From Triticum aestivum (Eukaryota > Streptophyta > Magnoliopsida > Poales > Poaceae), in assembly GCF_018294505.1 (NCBI RefSeq), contig NC_057811.1, positions 24,742,197 to 24,806,196 of the forward strand: a stretch of 64,000 nucleotides of DNA. Direction: 5' to 3'. Numbering within the stretch: the stretch's first letter is position 1; each line of letters opens with the position of its first letter. Below, piece after piece: positions 42,046 to 53,162 of the stretch. The translations under genes were made by a program, and so were the position numbers. The notes beneath the pieces are model-generated. The model was not told the DNA's origin, searched no databases, and saw only the letters and a program-made list of their open reading frames with translations.

Positions 42046-45000
42046 TTAGGCCAAGGGCGCAGCAGGGGAGCCGGGCTGGTCGGTGGAGACGGCAGCGCCG
42101 GCTGGAGGAGTGGCCGGCTGGCGAGTCTCGGCTTGATCATCGCCGGCTGCAGGCGGTGCGCTCGCACGCGCCTTGTTGCTGGAGGCACGGTCAAGCTGAG
42201 GCTGGCCGGCTGCTCCACCATCTGGCACGGCGTCTTCACCCTCCTCCTCCTCCTCTTCGCCCTCGTCGCTGGTGTCGATCTCCTCCGCCGAGTCCTCGCC
42301 ATCTGCTGGGTTCAGCCCGAACCACTCCTCCGGCTGGGCAACGCCGTTATCATCCATCTCAGGAGCAAAGGCGCTGGTGTCGGTGTAGTCGGCGATCGCC
42401 GAGGCACGCTGGATGATAGCCGGCCGCGCCAGCTCCAACTCCGTGTCGGCCTCCTGCCGCCAGGTGGCCAGCTGGTCCAAGCTCAGCTCAGGATACCAGG
42501 CTTTGACGAACTCCAGCGCCCGCCTGGCGCCTGACCGAGCCGCAGAAGCCTTCCAGGACTCGAAGCGGCCGGCCGCTACCTCCAGCCAGTCGGCAGTTCG
42601 ACTGGGGGTGCGGGGAATCACCTCGCCGGGCCAGAGAGCGGCCAGCACCTGCGCCCCAACACGCTGAAGCCGGCGGAGCATGCGGTGAGCCGGCTGGAGG
42701 CGGGCTTGAATCGCCAGGAGCTGTTCCTCAAGCGACCGGCGAGCGTTCGGCGCGATCTCAGCGCCAGCCTGCCTTTGCGCCTCGCGGTGGGCCTCGACGA
42801 CCTGGTTGGCGGCAGTAGAGTAGCTAGGGAAGTACTCTGCTCAAGAAAGAAAGAGAAAGAAGAGAAAAATACCAAGTTAGAGAGTGAACTAAACGGCAAG
42901 CGGCAAGCAAGGAACGAAGAAGAGGGCGGCCTACCGTCAACCAAGTCTTTGATCTGGCCGTAGCCGTTGATCAACGACTGCCTCGCCTCGGCCCAGCTCA
43001 CCGCCTCGGTCTCATATTCGGCTTGGAGGGCGGCCTCGCTATCCTGCACCGCCTTCAGGGCCGCCTTGTGGCTCTCCTCCTGGTCGGCCAACTTCTTGAC
43101 CAGGCGGTCACGCTCCTGAGCCAAGGCGTTGAACTCGGCTTCCTTAGCACAAAGGGTGGCCTGGGTCCCACCCAGCTACTCCCTCAGTTTGGCGTTGGCC
43201 GCTGCAGGTATGGCAGAGAAGAAAAGAGCAATAAGAAAGAAGTCGTCAAGAAAGATCAGACCCGACAGCTCAGCAGTCGGCCCAAATCTCGGGGACTACA
43301 CCCAGTGGGTGCGCTGACACGCCCCCACGTGAGATAAAAGATGAAGCACTTACTCCGACTCTCAGTTAGATCAGCATTCTTCTGGGTCAGCTCCCGAGCC
43401 TGGGAGTTGAAGGCAGCTGCACGGAGGTTGTGGTAGTCCTGCAAGTCGGACAGAGAAGCGAATGAGAACAAGATAGCAAACAAAGCCTACCAAGAAGTTC
43501 CAAGCCGCCTGCTCAGCAGCCGACTCGGAACTCGGGGACTACACCCAGTGGGTGCGCCGACGCGCCCCCACGGAAGAAACCAAGATCAAGAAGCAAAAAA
43601 GGGAAGACTCACCCGAATGGCCGCCCGTGTCACAAGGAACTCGTCATTATACTGCCTCAGCACTGCGGCCTAGGACTGAAGCCGGTTCCGGACTTCTTGC
43701 GCCGCCACATTCACCACGGCCGTCCCACCACCCGGCGTCCACCCCGAGCTGGCGCTGGCCGTCTCCACGTCCTGGGCCGACGAGCTGGAGCCCGCGGCCT
43801 TCTGCGGATCCGGAGCCGAAGTTGCCTTCCCCGCGCGCTGGCGCGATGGCGACTGGACCACTAGGTCCGTCCTCACAGCCGGCTCGCCCCCAGCCGGTTG
43901 CGCAGGCGGCGCGTTAGGCCGGCTGCCTTGGGCCACCCCAGTCGGCGAGGGCGGTGCCGCCTCCCTCTCCTGGACGACGACGTCGTCCTCCCTCTCCAAC
44001 CCCGGCAGGTCGCCGCCGGCTTACTCCGGCGGGGGCTCCGGGATCTCGGGCACCGCGACACGCAGGGGGGTGACAAGCAAGGCCCCCTCCGCTCTCGCTG
44101 CGGCTGCAGCCTTCGCCGACTCCTCCGCCTCCTCCTGTGCTGCCTTGGCGGCAGCCGCCCTCAGCTCTTCCGCCGCTCCTCCCACGCCTCCCGCGCATTT
44201 CGCTTCGGCGCCGCTTGAAGCTCGGCGCGGGGGTCCACACAGCGGGTGCTCCCGGATCCTCCCGGCGATCCAACCACGGAGGCGGCAGCAACCCGCTGAG
44301 AGAAAGCGTAGCCCTGATTTTTGAGACAAGACAAGGATTCAGAAATCGACAAGAAAAGAAGAAAGAATATGCAAAAGAATCTACACTTACGCCGAAACCG
44401 TTTGCGGCTGCTTCACCACCTTGCGGAAGCGGGCCGCCTTCGCGGCCGCCTCATCCCGTCTGGTCGCCGCCGCCCCGCCCTTGGGCTTCTTCGGCCGACT
44501 GCCAAACAAGCCCGACGCGGCCCGGCGCTTCTGCGCGCCGCCCCGAGCAGGCGGCGCGGCGGAGGAACCCGCGCCATGGTCGGACGCCGGCCGGCGGCGT
44601 GGGACGATTTCCGCCTCGTCGTCATCCGGCCAGTCGTCGAAGCTGGTTCCAAGCCCGTCGCCGCCTGCCTCGCCGCCTCCCGCCTCGGTGTTGTCGTCCA
44701 TGGCGGCCGCCCCAAGTCGGGGTCCTCCAAGTCATGCTCCGCCCGGTCGGGGAGAAATTGGCGATCCGCCCCCGCTGTCCCGACCGCAGGTCGAAGGAGA
44801 GGGCTCTGCCAAGACGTGCCGACTGGTCAGAGTCGGCCAAGAAAAACTTGGTGACAAAACTAAAAGAAGAAAAGATAAAGAAAGCATACCGTAGGCGGGG
44901 GATAAGCACGGGAGTACGGCTCCTTGCCAAACTGCACTCTGCGGAGAGCTTGCAGTTTGCGAGATAATTCACCATATGGGCCACCTCGTCATGAGGCATC

Positions 45001-45776
45001 TCCTTGGTGCACAACCGACTCGGATCGAGTTGGCCGCTCATCTGACAGATCAGATGAGGGCGGCTTTGAAGCGGGAGCACCCGGCGCATGACGAAGGCGG
45101 CCAGCAGGTCGGACCCAGTCAGGCCCTCCGACTGGATCATTACCCGGAGTCGGGCGACGGCCGCGGCTCCAGCCGGCGACAGCGTCACGGCCCGATAGGA
45201 CCACTGGGGCCGCCTCCCAGCCGGCGGGCCGGCTACATAAGCCGGCAAGTTGACGTAGTCGCCTTGCGGGGCGACGTTCTTCATGTAGAAGTACGACTTC
45301 TGCCAGCGCTTCACCGACTGGATCAACGTGATGATGGGGAAGGGGTTGTCGGCTTCCGGCCTCCGCATCGCGATGAAGGCGCCGCTCTGAGCCGGCACGC
45401 CCTGCATGCGGGTGCCGAGCTTGGTTTGGAAGAATTCCCCCCAGAACTCGAGGGTGGGAAGAATGCCAAGAAAGCCCTCGCACATAGTGACGAAGGCGGA
45501 CAGCAGCACCACCGTGTTTGGAGTGAGGTGGTGCGGCTGGAGTTGATAAAACTCGAGGAAGGAGTGGAAGAAGGCGCTCGCGGGCAGACCGAGGCCGCGC
45601 AGGAAGTGCGAGCGAAAGATTACCCGCTCGCCTTCCTCCGGTGCCGGCGTGATCTCCTTCTCCGGCGCGAGACGGACCCGCACCTGGTCCTTGCCGGGCA
45701 ACCGCCACGTCTTGCGGAGGAAGTCGATGTGGTCCGTATGGACGTTGGAGCCGTCCCAGTCTCCGCCGTACTGCAT
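42046..45776 (-). pseudogene. Antisense gene of gypsy element ('gypsy-type transposase' family)
   Basis: Minus strand, ATG at 45776 (MQYGGDWDGSNVH). 45776-44950 encodes a region typical of the family annotated as 'putative gypsy type transposon' (Transposase_28): GERVIFRSHFLRGLGLPASA, LTPNTVVLLSAFVTMCEGFL, RWQKSYFYMKN. Further exons lie near 44750-44390 (acidic then Lys/Ala-rich, GLFGSRPKKPKGG), 44330-43670, 43124-42930 (coiled coil, AQERDRLVKKLADQEESHKA) and 42720-42050 (ends with Ser/Pro/Ala-rich tail). A frame slip near 44945 and a stop near 44740 suggest decay. A TATA-like TATAAGTA lies at 45975-45968, about 190 bp before the ATG, so the gene has its own promoter opposed to the LTR. Exact function in the family is unknown. 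Confidence 0.55.
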
Positions 45777-46424
45777 GCTGGCGAGAAGCTGGCGAGAAAG
45801 GGTGCGGCGGCGGAGAAAGCACGGCCCCGCGGCGGCGAAGCTGCGGGGTGGTGCGAAGATTGGCGGGACGGCGCGGCGGCGAGATGCTGCTGCGATGGAA
45901 AGGAGGAGGAAGAAGATGGCGGAGAGAGGATGAGCGTGCGAGCGTCTGCTGCTTCCCCTCCTCCCCCTACTTATAGCCTCGTGCGGCGAAGCCGAGGAGG
46001 CGAGGCGTGAGGGGAACGTGGGATTAACTGCGCCCACTCCCCCACGTCCCGCGATTATTGCGCCCTAACGACGTGCAGAAACTGCCGCCGAAAGGCGTGC
46101 GGCCCGCTTTGGGCCACAGAGAATCCGCGCCTGGGCCTAGGCGTAGGATTGGTGGGCCCCCGGCCTGCGGCGACGTCCTGTCGCGCGCGTGGGTTGGCAG
46201 GCTTTTTTCAGCCGGAGGATGCCACGTGGTACGCGGGCGGCGAGCGGCCGGCCCGCAACCCGGCGTGCGCACCAACTGACTCCCGCCTTCAGACTTCAGA
46301 AGTTTCGTCAAGACGGCGCGCCCAACCGAAGCCGACTCCCAGCTACTGGCTCGTCAAGATAAGAAGCTGACCGAGCTTCTCGACCTCCTCTCGGCCTCGA
46401 AGCCCAACCAGCTTCGGGGACTAC

Positions 46425-47607
46425 TGTCGGAGTAAATGGCCACGGGTAGCCTAACCGACTCCCCCTGGCTCTTCGAAAAATTATCAGGCCAATCGAGCCT
46501 TCAAGCATCCAGAGCATGGGGCCGCCTTCCTCTGGCCGGCTATCCCCAGGGCCGACTACCAGAAGGCGACCCGGCCTCAAAAACATTCCCGAAGAAAGCT
46601 ACGAGATGGCCGACTCCAGGAAGCCGGCTCCAAGAGGACCGACTCCCAGAAGCCGGCCATGAAGAAGGCCGACTCCCAGAAGCCGGCCAAGACTGCACCC
46701 ACATAACGGTGATGAGACGGGGCGCGGCCGCAGTACAGCCTAGCACCCCCGAATCCCGGAGCAAGCATGGCCACAGGGCGCCGTACGGGTCAGCCATCCC
46801 CCGTCCGGCGCGGCACTGTAGCCATGTTGACCTCGACGTCACCCACGACAGGCGCCAGTACGGCCCGCGGGCGGCGGGCCCCTTTAGCCAGAGAGACGCT
46901 CGAAGGCGGCCCGGCCTCCCCTAGTCGGCCTGGGGCGTAGCCGGCTCCCAATAGCCGGCTACCTCCCTCCCTCGAAACATGTGCATCATTAAGGAGACAA
47001 GACGAGGTGAGGCTACAGTGAGAGCCCGCAAGGCGGCGGCACTGTAGCCACGCTCACCTCGACAAAGCCCTCGTCATCAGGGGCGAAGCAACAGTAACCA
47101 GACGCCGACAAGGCCCCCAGGCGGTAGGGCCGGCCTGTCGGCCAAGAGGCCGGCAGCCGGCGGGACCCACCAGTCGGCGGGCCCCAATGGCCGGCGGAGA
47201 AGCCGGCGAGCACAGACACTGATGGCTGGGACCCGTGCCTAGCCGGATTACCATTGTACCCCTGGGGGTAGGCCTATATAAATCCCCCGGGACACCCATG
47301 CAAAGGGTTGATCTCATAGAGTTTTACACACCACATAGAGAGAAAAGAAGAGCTAGCCTTGCCCTTCTTCTTCCCCTAGCCAAACAGCTCAAGGAACACT
47401 TGTAACTACTTGTGTTGATCTAGTGACCATGCGGAGACCCCGCAGAGTAGGACTAGGGGTGTTATCTCCACGGAGAACCCCGAACCTGGGTAAGATCCGC
47501 CGGCGTGCATGTCTTCGCCTTATCCCGTTTTCAGGCACCGGCGATGTCTTACTGGCTCCCACAATGATAAGCCACCCGTTGGCATATGTCGCACCTACCA
47601 CCCGACA
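46425..47607 (+). repeat. 3' LTR, 1,183 bp
   Basis: It starts TGTCGGAG, ends CCCGACA; TATA box TATATAAAT at 47275-47283. It is directly followed by GTGAG and the remainder of the serpin exon. Confidence 0.93.
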
Positions 47608-47862
47608 GTGAGCGGCGGAGATGAGCATGGGCGGGTCTCCATCTCCCGGGTGTACCATAAGGCCACCATCGAGGTGGACGAGCAAGGCACCGTGGCCGCT
47701 GCTGCCACGGTCATACTACTAGATGGTGCTGCGCTTGAGGAAAGCGAACCACCGCATTTGGTGGATTTTGTCGCGGATCGGCCCTTCTTATTTGCCGTGG
47801 TCGAGGAGAGGACGGGAGCCGTATTGTTCCTTGGTCATGTGGTCAATCCTCTCGCGGGCTAA
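47608..47862 (+). pseudogene. Serpin 3' part with reactive-centre loop
   Basis: It resumes the serpin frame interrupted at 31585: [20 protein letters not shown], hinge GTVAAAAT (small residues at P12-P9, as in inhibitory serpins), a loop of about 15-20 residues, and the conserved [14 protein letters not shown] and FLGHVVNP ending in a stop at 47862. The reactive bond cannot be fixed from sequence alone; Ala or Gly residues lie at the usual P1 distance from the hinge. It is separated from the N-terminal part by 16 kb of retrotransposon. Confidence 0.9.
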
Positions 47863-48830
47863 CTGAATACATAATGATTCTGTAATATGTGTAATCCTTT
47901 GGTTGCGGAATGGATAATTGAACATGTGGAACCTGCTAACTAATATTGTTCCTTAGTCTTCCATAGAGCATTTGGGTGACACACTGCGCGGTGTAAAATA
48001 TACTCCTACATCGTACATTATTTCAGATGTGTGGTTAAGAAGAGAGATTGAGTGGTTAAACAAATTCAAAAAGAGAACAAGTTTAAGAAGAATTTTTTAG
48101 CCTGTCATATTCAGACCACCATGTATGGGCATCAGCCAATTGAACTTATGTAGAGATAATGAATGGAAGCCTCGACATCTTTTTGCAGCCAAGGAATGAG
48201 TGCTGGACTCTACATTCGCTGAAACAAGCGTGTGGACGAGAGCACCTTGCTGATTACTGATCGACTGTTGGATCCTCATGTACTTATTCTACAAAGACAG
48301 TGCTGGATCTCAGAGATTTGTTCCACTTGCTTCTGGCTAAGCAGGCCTACTGCTAATTCAGTGATCTCTGTACATATCGATGGCGAACTCACCTGGACAG
48401 GTATATCAAGTTCTGCCTGCCAGTCACCTCTGTTTCAGTTGTTAGTTTACGTAGCCCTCCTATGTATGCTCTGTCGTTAGTGTGGGACTTGATCTTTTGG
48501 ATAATATTTCATCAAACTCTTAAGCAAAGAAGCAAGCAATAATCTTGTTTTGTGACCATCATCACACGCTGGAGCATCTTCAAAGCATTACTGCTGGAGC
48601 ATCTCCAAAGGATTACTGCAGCCCACCCTTCATAGATGTCTGAAAGTTAGCTAATTCAGATGATTAATCCATGGATTTCACCCTGACTTGAAGCTGCAAA
48701 ATGAATCTATTCTGCATAAGCTTGTAGCCTTGTACTCCTACATGTGGAACAACAACTGAATGTAATTGCCAGATGTTGTACAACCACATCCTAGCTCTAC
48801 AGCCAAAAAGGAAAAAAAAAGATTTGTGGA
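47863..48830. other. Serpin 3' flank, repeat-unit sequence, no gene
   Basis: It contains pieces that recur in the array downstream, e.g. TTTCAGATGTGTGGTTAAG at 48022 and 52850. 48426-48544 is duplicated at 48843-48961. No coding region recognised. Confidence 0.45.
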
Positions 48831-48833
48831 GTC

Positions 48834-49083
48834 TGTCAGACAACCTCTGTTTCAGTTGTTAGTTTACGTAGCCCTCCTATGTATGCTCTGTCATTAGTGT
48901 GGGACTTGATCTTTTGGATAATATTTCATCAAACTCTTAAGCAAAGAAGCAAGCAATAATCACCCTGCATCAGTGTGAACTTGAACAGGAACGATCCTCT
49001 ACAGCCGTTGGATGGCACCCATCAGGTGAATCCAAGCCGTTAATCACGCTCTGGCCCAGAGGTCAGAATGCATCAACCATCGT
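48834..49083 (-). pseudogene. U3 snoRNA copy A, 5' domain deleted, with 119-bp insert
   Basis: The minus strand keeps the predicted start triplet ACG at 49083 but then jumps to the ATGGTTGATGC part, so the first domain (about nucleotides 4 to 85 of copy B) is absent. The 3' domain is present up to box D (TCTGA, plus-strand 48837-48842), but 48843-48961 is a foreign 119-bp block identical, apart from a single base, to 48426-48544. A T9 terminator lies at 48812-48820. It cannot make a normal U3 because the part that pairs with pre-rRNA is missing. Confidence 0.85.
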
Positions 49084-49106
49084 GCTACAGTCAGCAGCGT
49101 CTCACC

Positions 49107-49149
49107 TTATAAACTGCTCCAGCATCGTCTAAACTAGCGAGGTGGGACT
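49107..49149 (-). promoter_or_regulatory. USE + TATA of U3 copy A
   Basis: AGTCCCACCTCG (49149-49138), 24 nt, TTTATAA (49113-49107), then 23 nt to the predicted start 49083. The architecture is intact despite the broken RNA body. Confidence 0.85.
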
Positions 49150-49739
49150 AATTAAGTAGAGCAGGCACATGCAGCAGCGCCTACTCAGCCAGAGCATGGA
49201 ACGGCTGGAAGGGTACGCGGGTCATGGCCCATGATCAAAGCCCAACCCATGTGAGGAATTATTTATGATCTCTTTCTTTTTTGCGAATTTGAATTATTTA
49301 TGATCTCGTTCTCCTTTGTCCATTTTTGTTGCATCAGCTGTGCGAGTCTGGAGATATTGAAGCGGTTTAATATCTACTGCTGCATGGCCTATACTTTCCA
49401 TTTATATTTACGTAAAATAGCAAATTCTTACCTTATTTTTCAGTGACACCTACTCTTTTTTCTTTTCCAAATTAAATTGCTGTTGGCCATTACTCATTAG
49501 AAGTAGCAAGACTACACACTGCCAGATTGGAGACATCACACACAGACAGAACATACACTTGTTTGGTATAGTACTTTGCTGGCATATACAGTATCTTTCT
49601 GTTTGAACACTACTTGCTGCAACCTCCATTCGGCGATGCTGTCGTCCTCTGCAACCTCCATTCGGCGACGCTCAGGCAAGCCGAAGCACCGAGGCATGCA
49701 AAAACTGCCAGCCTGAACATGGTGGCAGCAGAGCTTTCG
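49150..49739. other. Array spacer, no gene
   Basis: It contains the GCAGACACACTGCCAGATTGGAGACATC-like module that recurs near 51265, 53490 and 54145, and TTGCTGCAAC(C/T)TC blocks that recur near 51450, 53648 and 54292. Confidence 0.5.
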
Positions 49740-50000
49740 AAGGTGGCGACTTGCCGATTTCTCAGGCATGGTCAGCGGCGGGCACGGGCATGGCGGTTCT
49801 CCATCGCCGGGGTGTACCATAAGGCCACCATGGAGGTGGACAAGCAAGGCACCATGGCCGCTGCTGCCACGGTCATACTACTGGATGGTAGTGCATTTGG
49901 GGAAAGCGAACCACAGCATTTGGTGGATTTTGTGGCGGATTGGCCCTTCTTATTTGCCGTATTGTTCCTTGGTCATGTGGTTAATCCTCTCGCTGGCTAA
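49740..50000 (+). pseudogene. Second serpin C-terminal fragment
   Basis: It matches 47600-47862: VYHKATMEVDKQG, hinge [23 protein letters not shown] and [11 protein letters not shown] with a stop at 50000. A 24-nt in-frame deletion removes VEERTGA-type residues between GCCGT repeats (near 49960). Upstream, GACTT(G)CCGATTTCTCAGGC recalls the serpin GDFSG block but is out of frame, and the N-terminal 80% of the gene is absent. Confidence 0.85.
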
Positions 50001-50690
50001 CTGAATACATAAGAATACTAGTTAAAGGGCCTTCTGAACCAGGTTCATGTTCCGGTACAACAAAAGAATGGCAGGAGATGCAGAGCATGTGCAGTCCAGA
50101 AAACGTGGACCAGCCATTAATCTTAAGCAAGCAATCAACAAACCTTTTTTGGGAGAGCAACAAGCACTCTTACCTCCTGAAGCATCAGGTACAGATGCCA
50201 TCTGGGTCAATTTCCTTTCCCAGGTCAGTAGTAAAATTATCTCACTGCCACCCTCACTGTCAGATGATCCATCTACTGGTGTTGTACAGTTGTAGTCAAT
50301 TACCTTGGGTTGTAGAACACTAACTGGATCTTGTTTACTTCACACACATGGATGCCGTGTGACATGTCGTGTCGGATGAAGGCGTTGAATCGACCTGAAT
50401 GAGAACGAAACCACTACTAATAATTTCCTCTTCCAATGCTATACTGTGAACTGAATCATACATAATTTGAGATGTATGATCAAGGAGGAGATTTGTTGGT
50501 TAAACAAGTTCGAAAAGGAAAAAAAGTACCTAGATTCCAGATCCATTATAAAACTGAATCATGCATAGTTTCCAAGAGAATTGGGTGCCACAAGATAAAA
50601 AAGAGTTGCAAAAGCAAACAAATTATTGTAGTCTGATCAAAGAGAAATGGTTTTCAAAGAGTTGCAAAAGTAAAAAAGAATTGTTGTAGT
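50001..50690. other. Array spacer, no gene
   Basis: It shares GTACAACNAAAGAATGGCAGG (50055) with 53977, and CGTGTCGGATGAAG with 52560. A T6 run for U3 copy B (minus) lies at 50672-50677. Confidence 0.5.
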
Positions 50691-50908
50691 CTGTCAGACA
50701 ACCTCTGAGCCACCCGCACCAGTGTGTACTGGAACAGGAACGATCCTCTACAGCGGTTGGATGTCACCCATCAGGTTAATCCAAGCCGTTAATCACGCTC
50801 TGGCCCAGAGGTTAGAATGCATCAACCATACTGAAGTGCTTGCCTCCTTATTGGTAAAGGATGCAGCGGTACGAGCCTATAGAACAGATCCTGTTCAAGT
50901 AAGGTCGT
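50691..50908 (-). ncRNA. U3 small nucleolar RNA, copy B (apparently complete)
   Basis: The minus strand starts ACGACCTTACTTGAACAGGA and continues with TCTGTTCTATAGGCTCGTACC, the conserved 5' domain of plant U3 (box A'/A regions that base-pair with pre-18S rRNA). The central part has GAGCGTGATTA (box B/C; box C is TGATTA where the consensus is TGATGA), and the 3' end has GAGGTTGTCTGACA with box D (TCTGA). Length to just past box D is about 218 nt, normal for plants. The T6 run at 50672-50677 fits Pol III termination followed by trimming. The role is pre-18S rRNA processing in the nucleolus. The USE has two changes, so promoter strength may be reduced. Confidence 0.88.
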
Positions 50909-50931
50909 GCTACCTTCAGCTGCGCCTCGCC

Positions 50932-50974
50932 TTATAAACCACTCCAGTGTCTTGTAAACTAGTGAGGTAGGACT
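50932..50974 (-). promoter_or_regulatory. USE + TATA of U3 copy B
   Basis: AGTCCTACCTCA (50974-50963; two changes from the other copies), 24 nt, TTTATAA (50938-50932), 23 nt to the RNA start at 50908. Confidence 0.8.
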
Positions 50975-52257
50975 AATTGAGTATTGCATGCACATGCAGC
51001 AGCGCCTCCTTAGGCAGAGCTTGGAAAGAAGGAGGTTAGTGGCCCATGTACAAGGGCACGAGAATGAGCAAAGCCCAGCCCATCAGAGAAATGTTGAGCT
51101 GTGGAGAATTTGAACTAGTGTAAGTAAATATATGGCAAATGCTGCATAGCCTCTACTTTTGGACTAGTTTAGCTGCATAGCCTCTCCTTATTTCAAGACA
51201 GCTAGTCTTTTGTTTTCTTTATCTTATATATATATGCCAAATTAAATCCAGTCGGCCATTAGCAAAGTAGCAGACACATTGCTATGTTTGAAAGAGGAGG
51301 GAAAAAAGTGATTGATAGGAACAAAACTAGAGAAAAATGGGTGTGGTATAGAACTCCGGAACATCAAAGACAGAACACGCACTTTGCTGAAGTGTCTTTT
51401 TGTTTTGTTGAGTCAGCTATTCAAATAGTGTTCCAGTGGGAACGCTGCTTGCTGCAACTCTGCTTGCGATCCAGTACGGCCGTATCAGAAATCCAACAAG
51501 TCAAGGTGGAGCACGGCCTCTGACCGCCATCCTTCCTCTGTGGGGCGCACGGCGGTGTCATCCTTGCCGCCGCCCTCGATCGCGCCAGAGGGAGGCGCAC
51601 GACGACGACGCGGCGGGCCGCAGCTTGTGCATGAATGCATATCAGGGACCAACCAAAGTGAAACCCAAAGTGAGGATGGACCCAGGATGAGCAAAGGCAG
51701 TACCAAAACCAAGATCAGCGGTAAGGAACAACTGATTTCAAAAAAGAAAAGGCGGTAAGGAATAATTTCTCAGCATCTCTGAAACAGGCTGTCAGTCACT
51801 GCAAAACATGTGAAAGGAAGCGCTGACGACGAACATCGACAACCTGATTGACAACAGATAACGTCGCTCGTCAAGGCCTTGCCAAGCTAATGAATACGAC
51901 CCAAGGCGTTGATCGGTCGGTCGACAAGGGGCTCGGCTCTATTCTTCTTCTGCAGAGGGTGCAAGCTTCTTGTTATACCTGAAAAACAGAATACATATGG
52001 CAGTGAAAAATGGCACACACACACACAAGACAATCAGGCTCAGTACCCTTCAACAAATACATTTTATTTTTCGAAACGGAGGTAAATGATTTGCCTCATC
52101 GAGTAATTAAGAAGAAGAGAATTAGTTTCTTTAATCAGAATCGTTTTTGTTGCCCGGGCTGTTCTAGGTTATAAAACAAGATTTAGTCACAATTTTTTGT
52201 TGTTGCTATTTAAAAAGAAAAAACTAAGATACCATAATAAAACAAAACAACACAGGA
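50975..52257. other. Array spacer, no gene supported
   Basis: Unit-specific repeats at 51245-51480. 51540-51700 is GC-richer with an open frame I do not recognise. On the minus strand, 51980-51935 could be a terminal exon (acceptor then YNKKLAPSAEEE and a stop), without a visible partner exon. Confidence 0.4.
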
Positions 52258-52328
52258 TGCACCAGCCGGGAATCGAACCCGGGTCTGTACCGTGGCAGGG
52301 TACTATTCTACCACTAGACCACTGGTGC
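52258..52328 (-). tRNA. tRNA-Gly(GCC)
   Basis: The minus strand begins GCACCAGTGGTCTAGTGGTA and ends GGGTTCGATTCCCGGCTGGTGCA, the standard plant nuclear tRNA-Gly. All four arms pair; the anticodon loop CTGCCAC carries GCC. A box TGGTCTAGTGG and B box GGTTCGATTCC are exact. T4 runs follow at about 52240-52251. No CCA is encoded, as expected for a nuclear gene. It sits inside the serpin/U3 array and is the only tRNA in the window. Confidence 0.97.
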
Positions 52329-52933
52329 TTTTGTCGAGCTTTCACTCGAGGGCGCTTAACTAATCATGATTAGTTGGACACATTTTCCTTCCTCAACATA
52401 CTTTTTCAGCCACTAGTTCCTTGCCATCTTGTTCAGTTTTCTCTCCCAGTTCAGTAGTGAAACATCTCATTGCTACTGTCACTCTCAGCGGTGGCAAATT
52501 TCAGACGCTCATCCACTGGACTTGTAGCAGGAGAATCGTTAGCTGAGCAGTGTGACACGTCGTGTCGGATGAAGACTCCAAATCGGCCTCAACGACGAAC
52601 CAAGCCAAGCATGTGATCCAGGGACTGGTAGGTATTGGATAAAACCTTGAGCTGTGAAGCAAAATCTTTCAGCGATGGAGCTCCTGGAACAGGTGTGGAT
52701 ATATGTATGGATCATGCATGTGGTCAGTTGGCTTATGTTACCTTCGGTTATATTTGCAGTGACCAGTACTAGTGCAGGTAAAAATAAAGTGGGTGCATCT
52801 TATCTTACTGGCACTACTAATACTATACTGTGAATTGAACCATCCATAGTTTCAGATGTGTGGTTAAGGAGGAAGATTTGTTGGCTAAGCAAGTTCAAAA
52901 GGAAAATAAAAAATAAAAAATATGTTGTGTAGT

Positions 52934-53139
52934 CTGTCAGACAACCTCTAAGCCACCCTGCACCAGTGTGAACCGGGCAGGAACGATCCTCTACAGCCAT
53001 TGAATGCACCCATCAGGTGAATCCAGGCCGTTAATCATGAGGTTAGAATGCATCAACCAGACTGAAGTGCTTGCCTCCTTATTGGTAAAGGATGCAGCGG
53101 TACGAGCCTATAGAACAGATCCTGTTCAAGTAAGGTCGT
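52934..53139 (-). ncRNA. U3 small nucleolar RNA, copy C (box B/C damaged)
   Basis: The 5' domain is intact from 53139 (ACGACCTTACTTG...). Compared with copy B, about 14 nt are lost where B has CTCTGGGCCAGAGCGTG, removing box B (GAGCG) and leaving ATGATTA. Box D (52937-52942) and the T6 run (52915-52920) are present. Without box B/C it probably cannot assemble a normal U3 particle, so a pseudogene is likely, although its promoter is the best preserved. Confidence 0.8.
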
Positions 53140-53162
53140 GCCACAACAACCCCCGCCTCGCC

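Larger units (their letters stand above)
31586..47607 (+). mobile_element. Ty3/gypsy LTR retrotransposon, Tat-like, inserted in serpin; TSD GTGAG
   Basis: LTRs 31586-32782 and 46425-47607, target duplication GTGAG at 31581-31585 and 47608-47612. The primer-binding site TGGCGCCCACCGTGGGGC (18 nt, from 32785) is fully complementary to the 3' end of tRNA-Lys(CUU) as I know it. The purine-rich tract GCTTCGGGGACTAC abuts the right LTR. Order: gag, protease, reverse transcriptase, RNase H, a second archaeal-type RNase H, [nested CACTA], integrase, long 3' region with an antisense gene. Dual RNase H and the antisense ORF suggest the Tat lineage. About 40-45 differences between LTRs, counted by eye, give near 3.5-4%. 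Several stops and a deletion make it defective. Confidence 0.93.

Noticed and set aside
48426..48961. Tandem transposon pair at 48426 and 48843
   Set aside because: The duplicated 119 bp has no terminal repeats or target duplications and joins at short microhomology, so repair-type copying is more likely.
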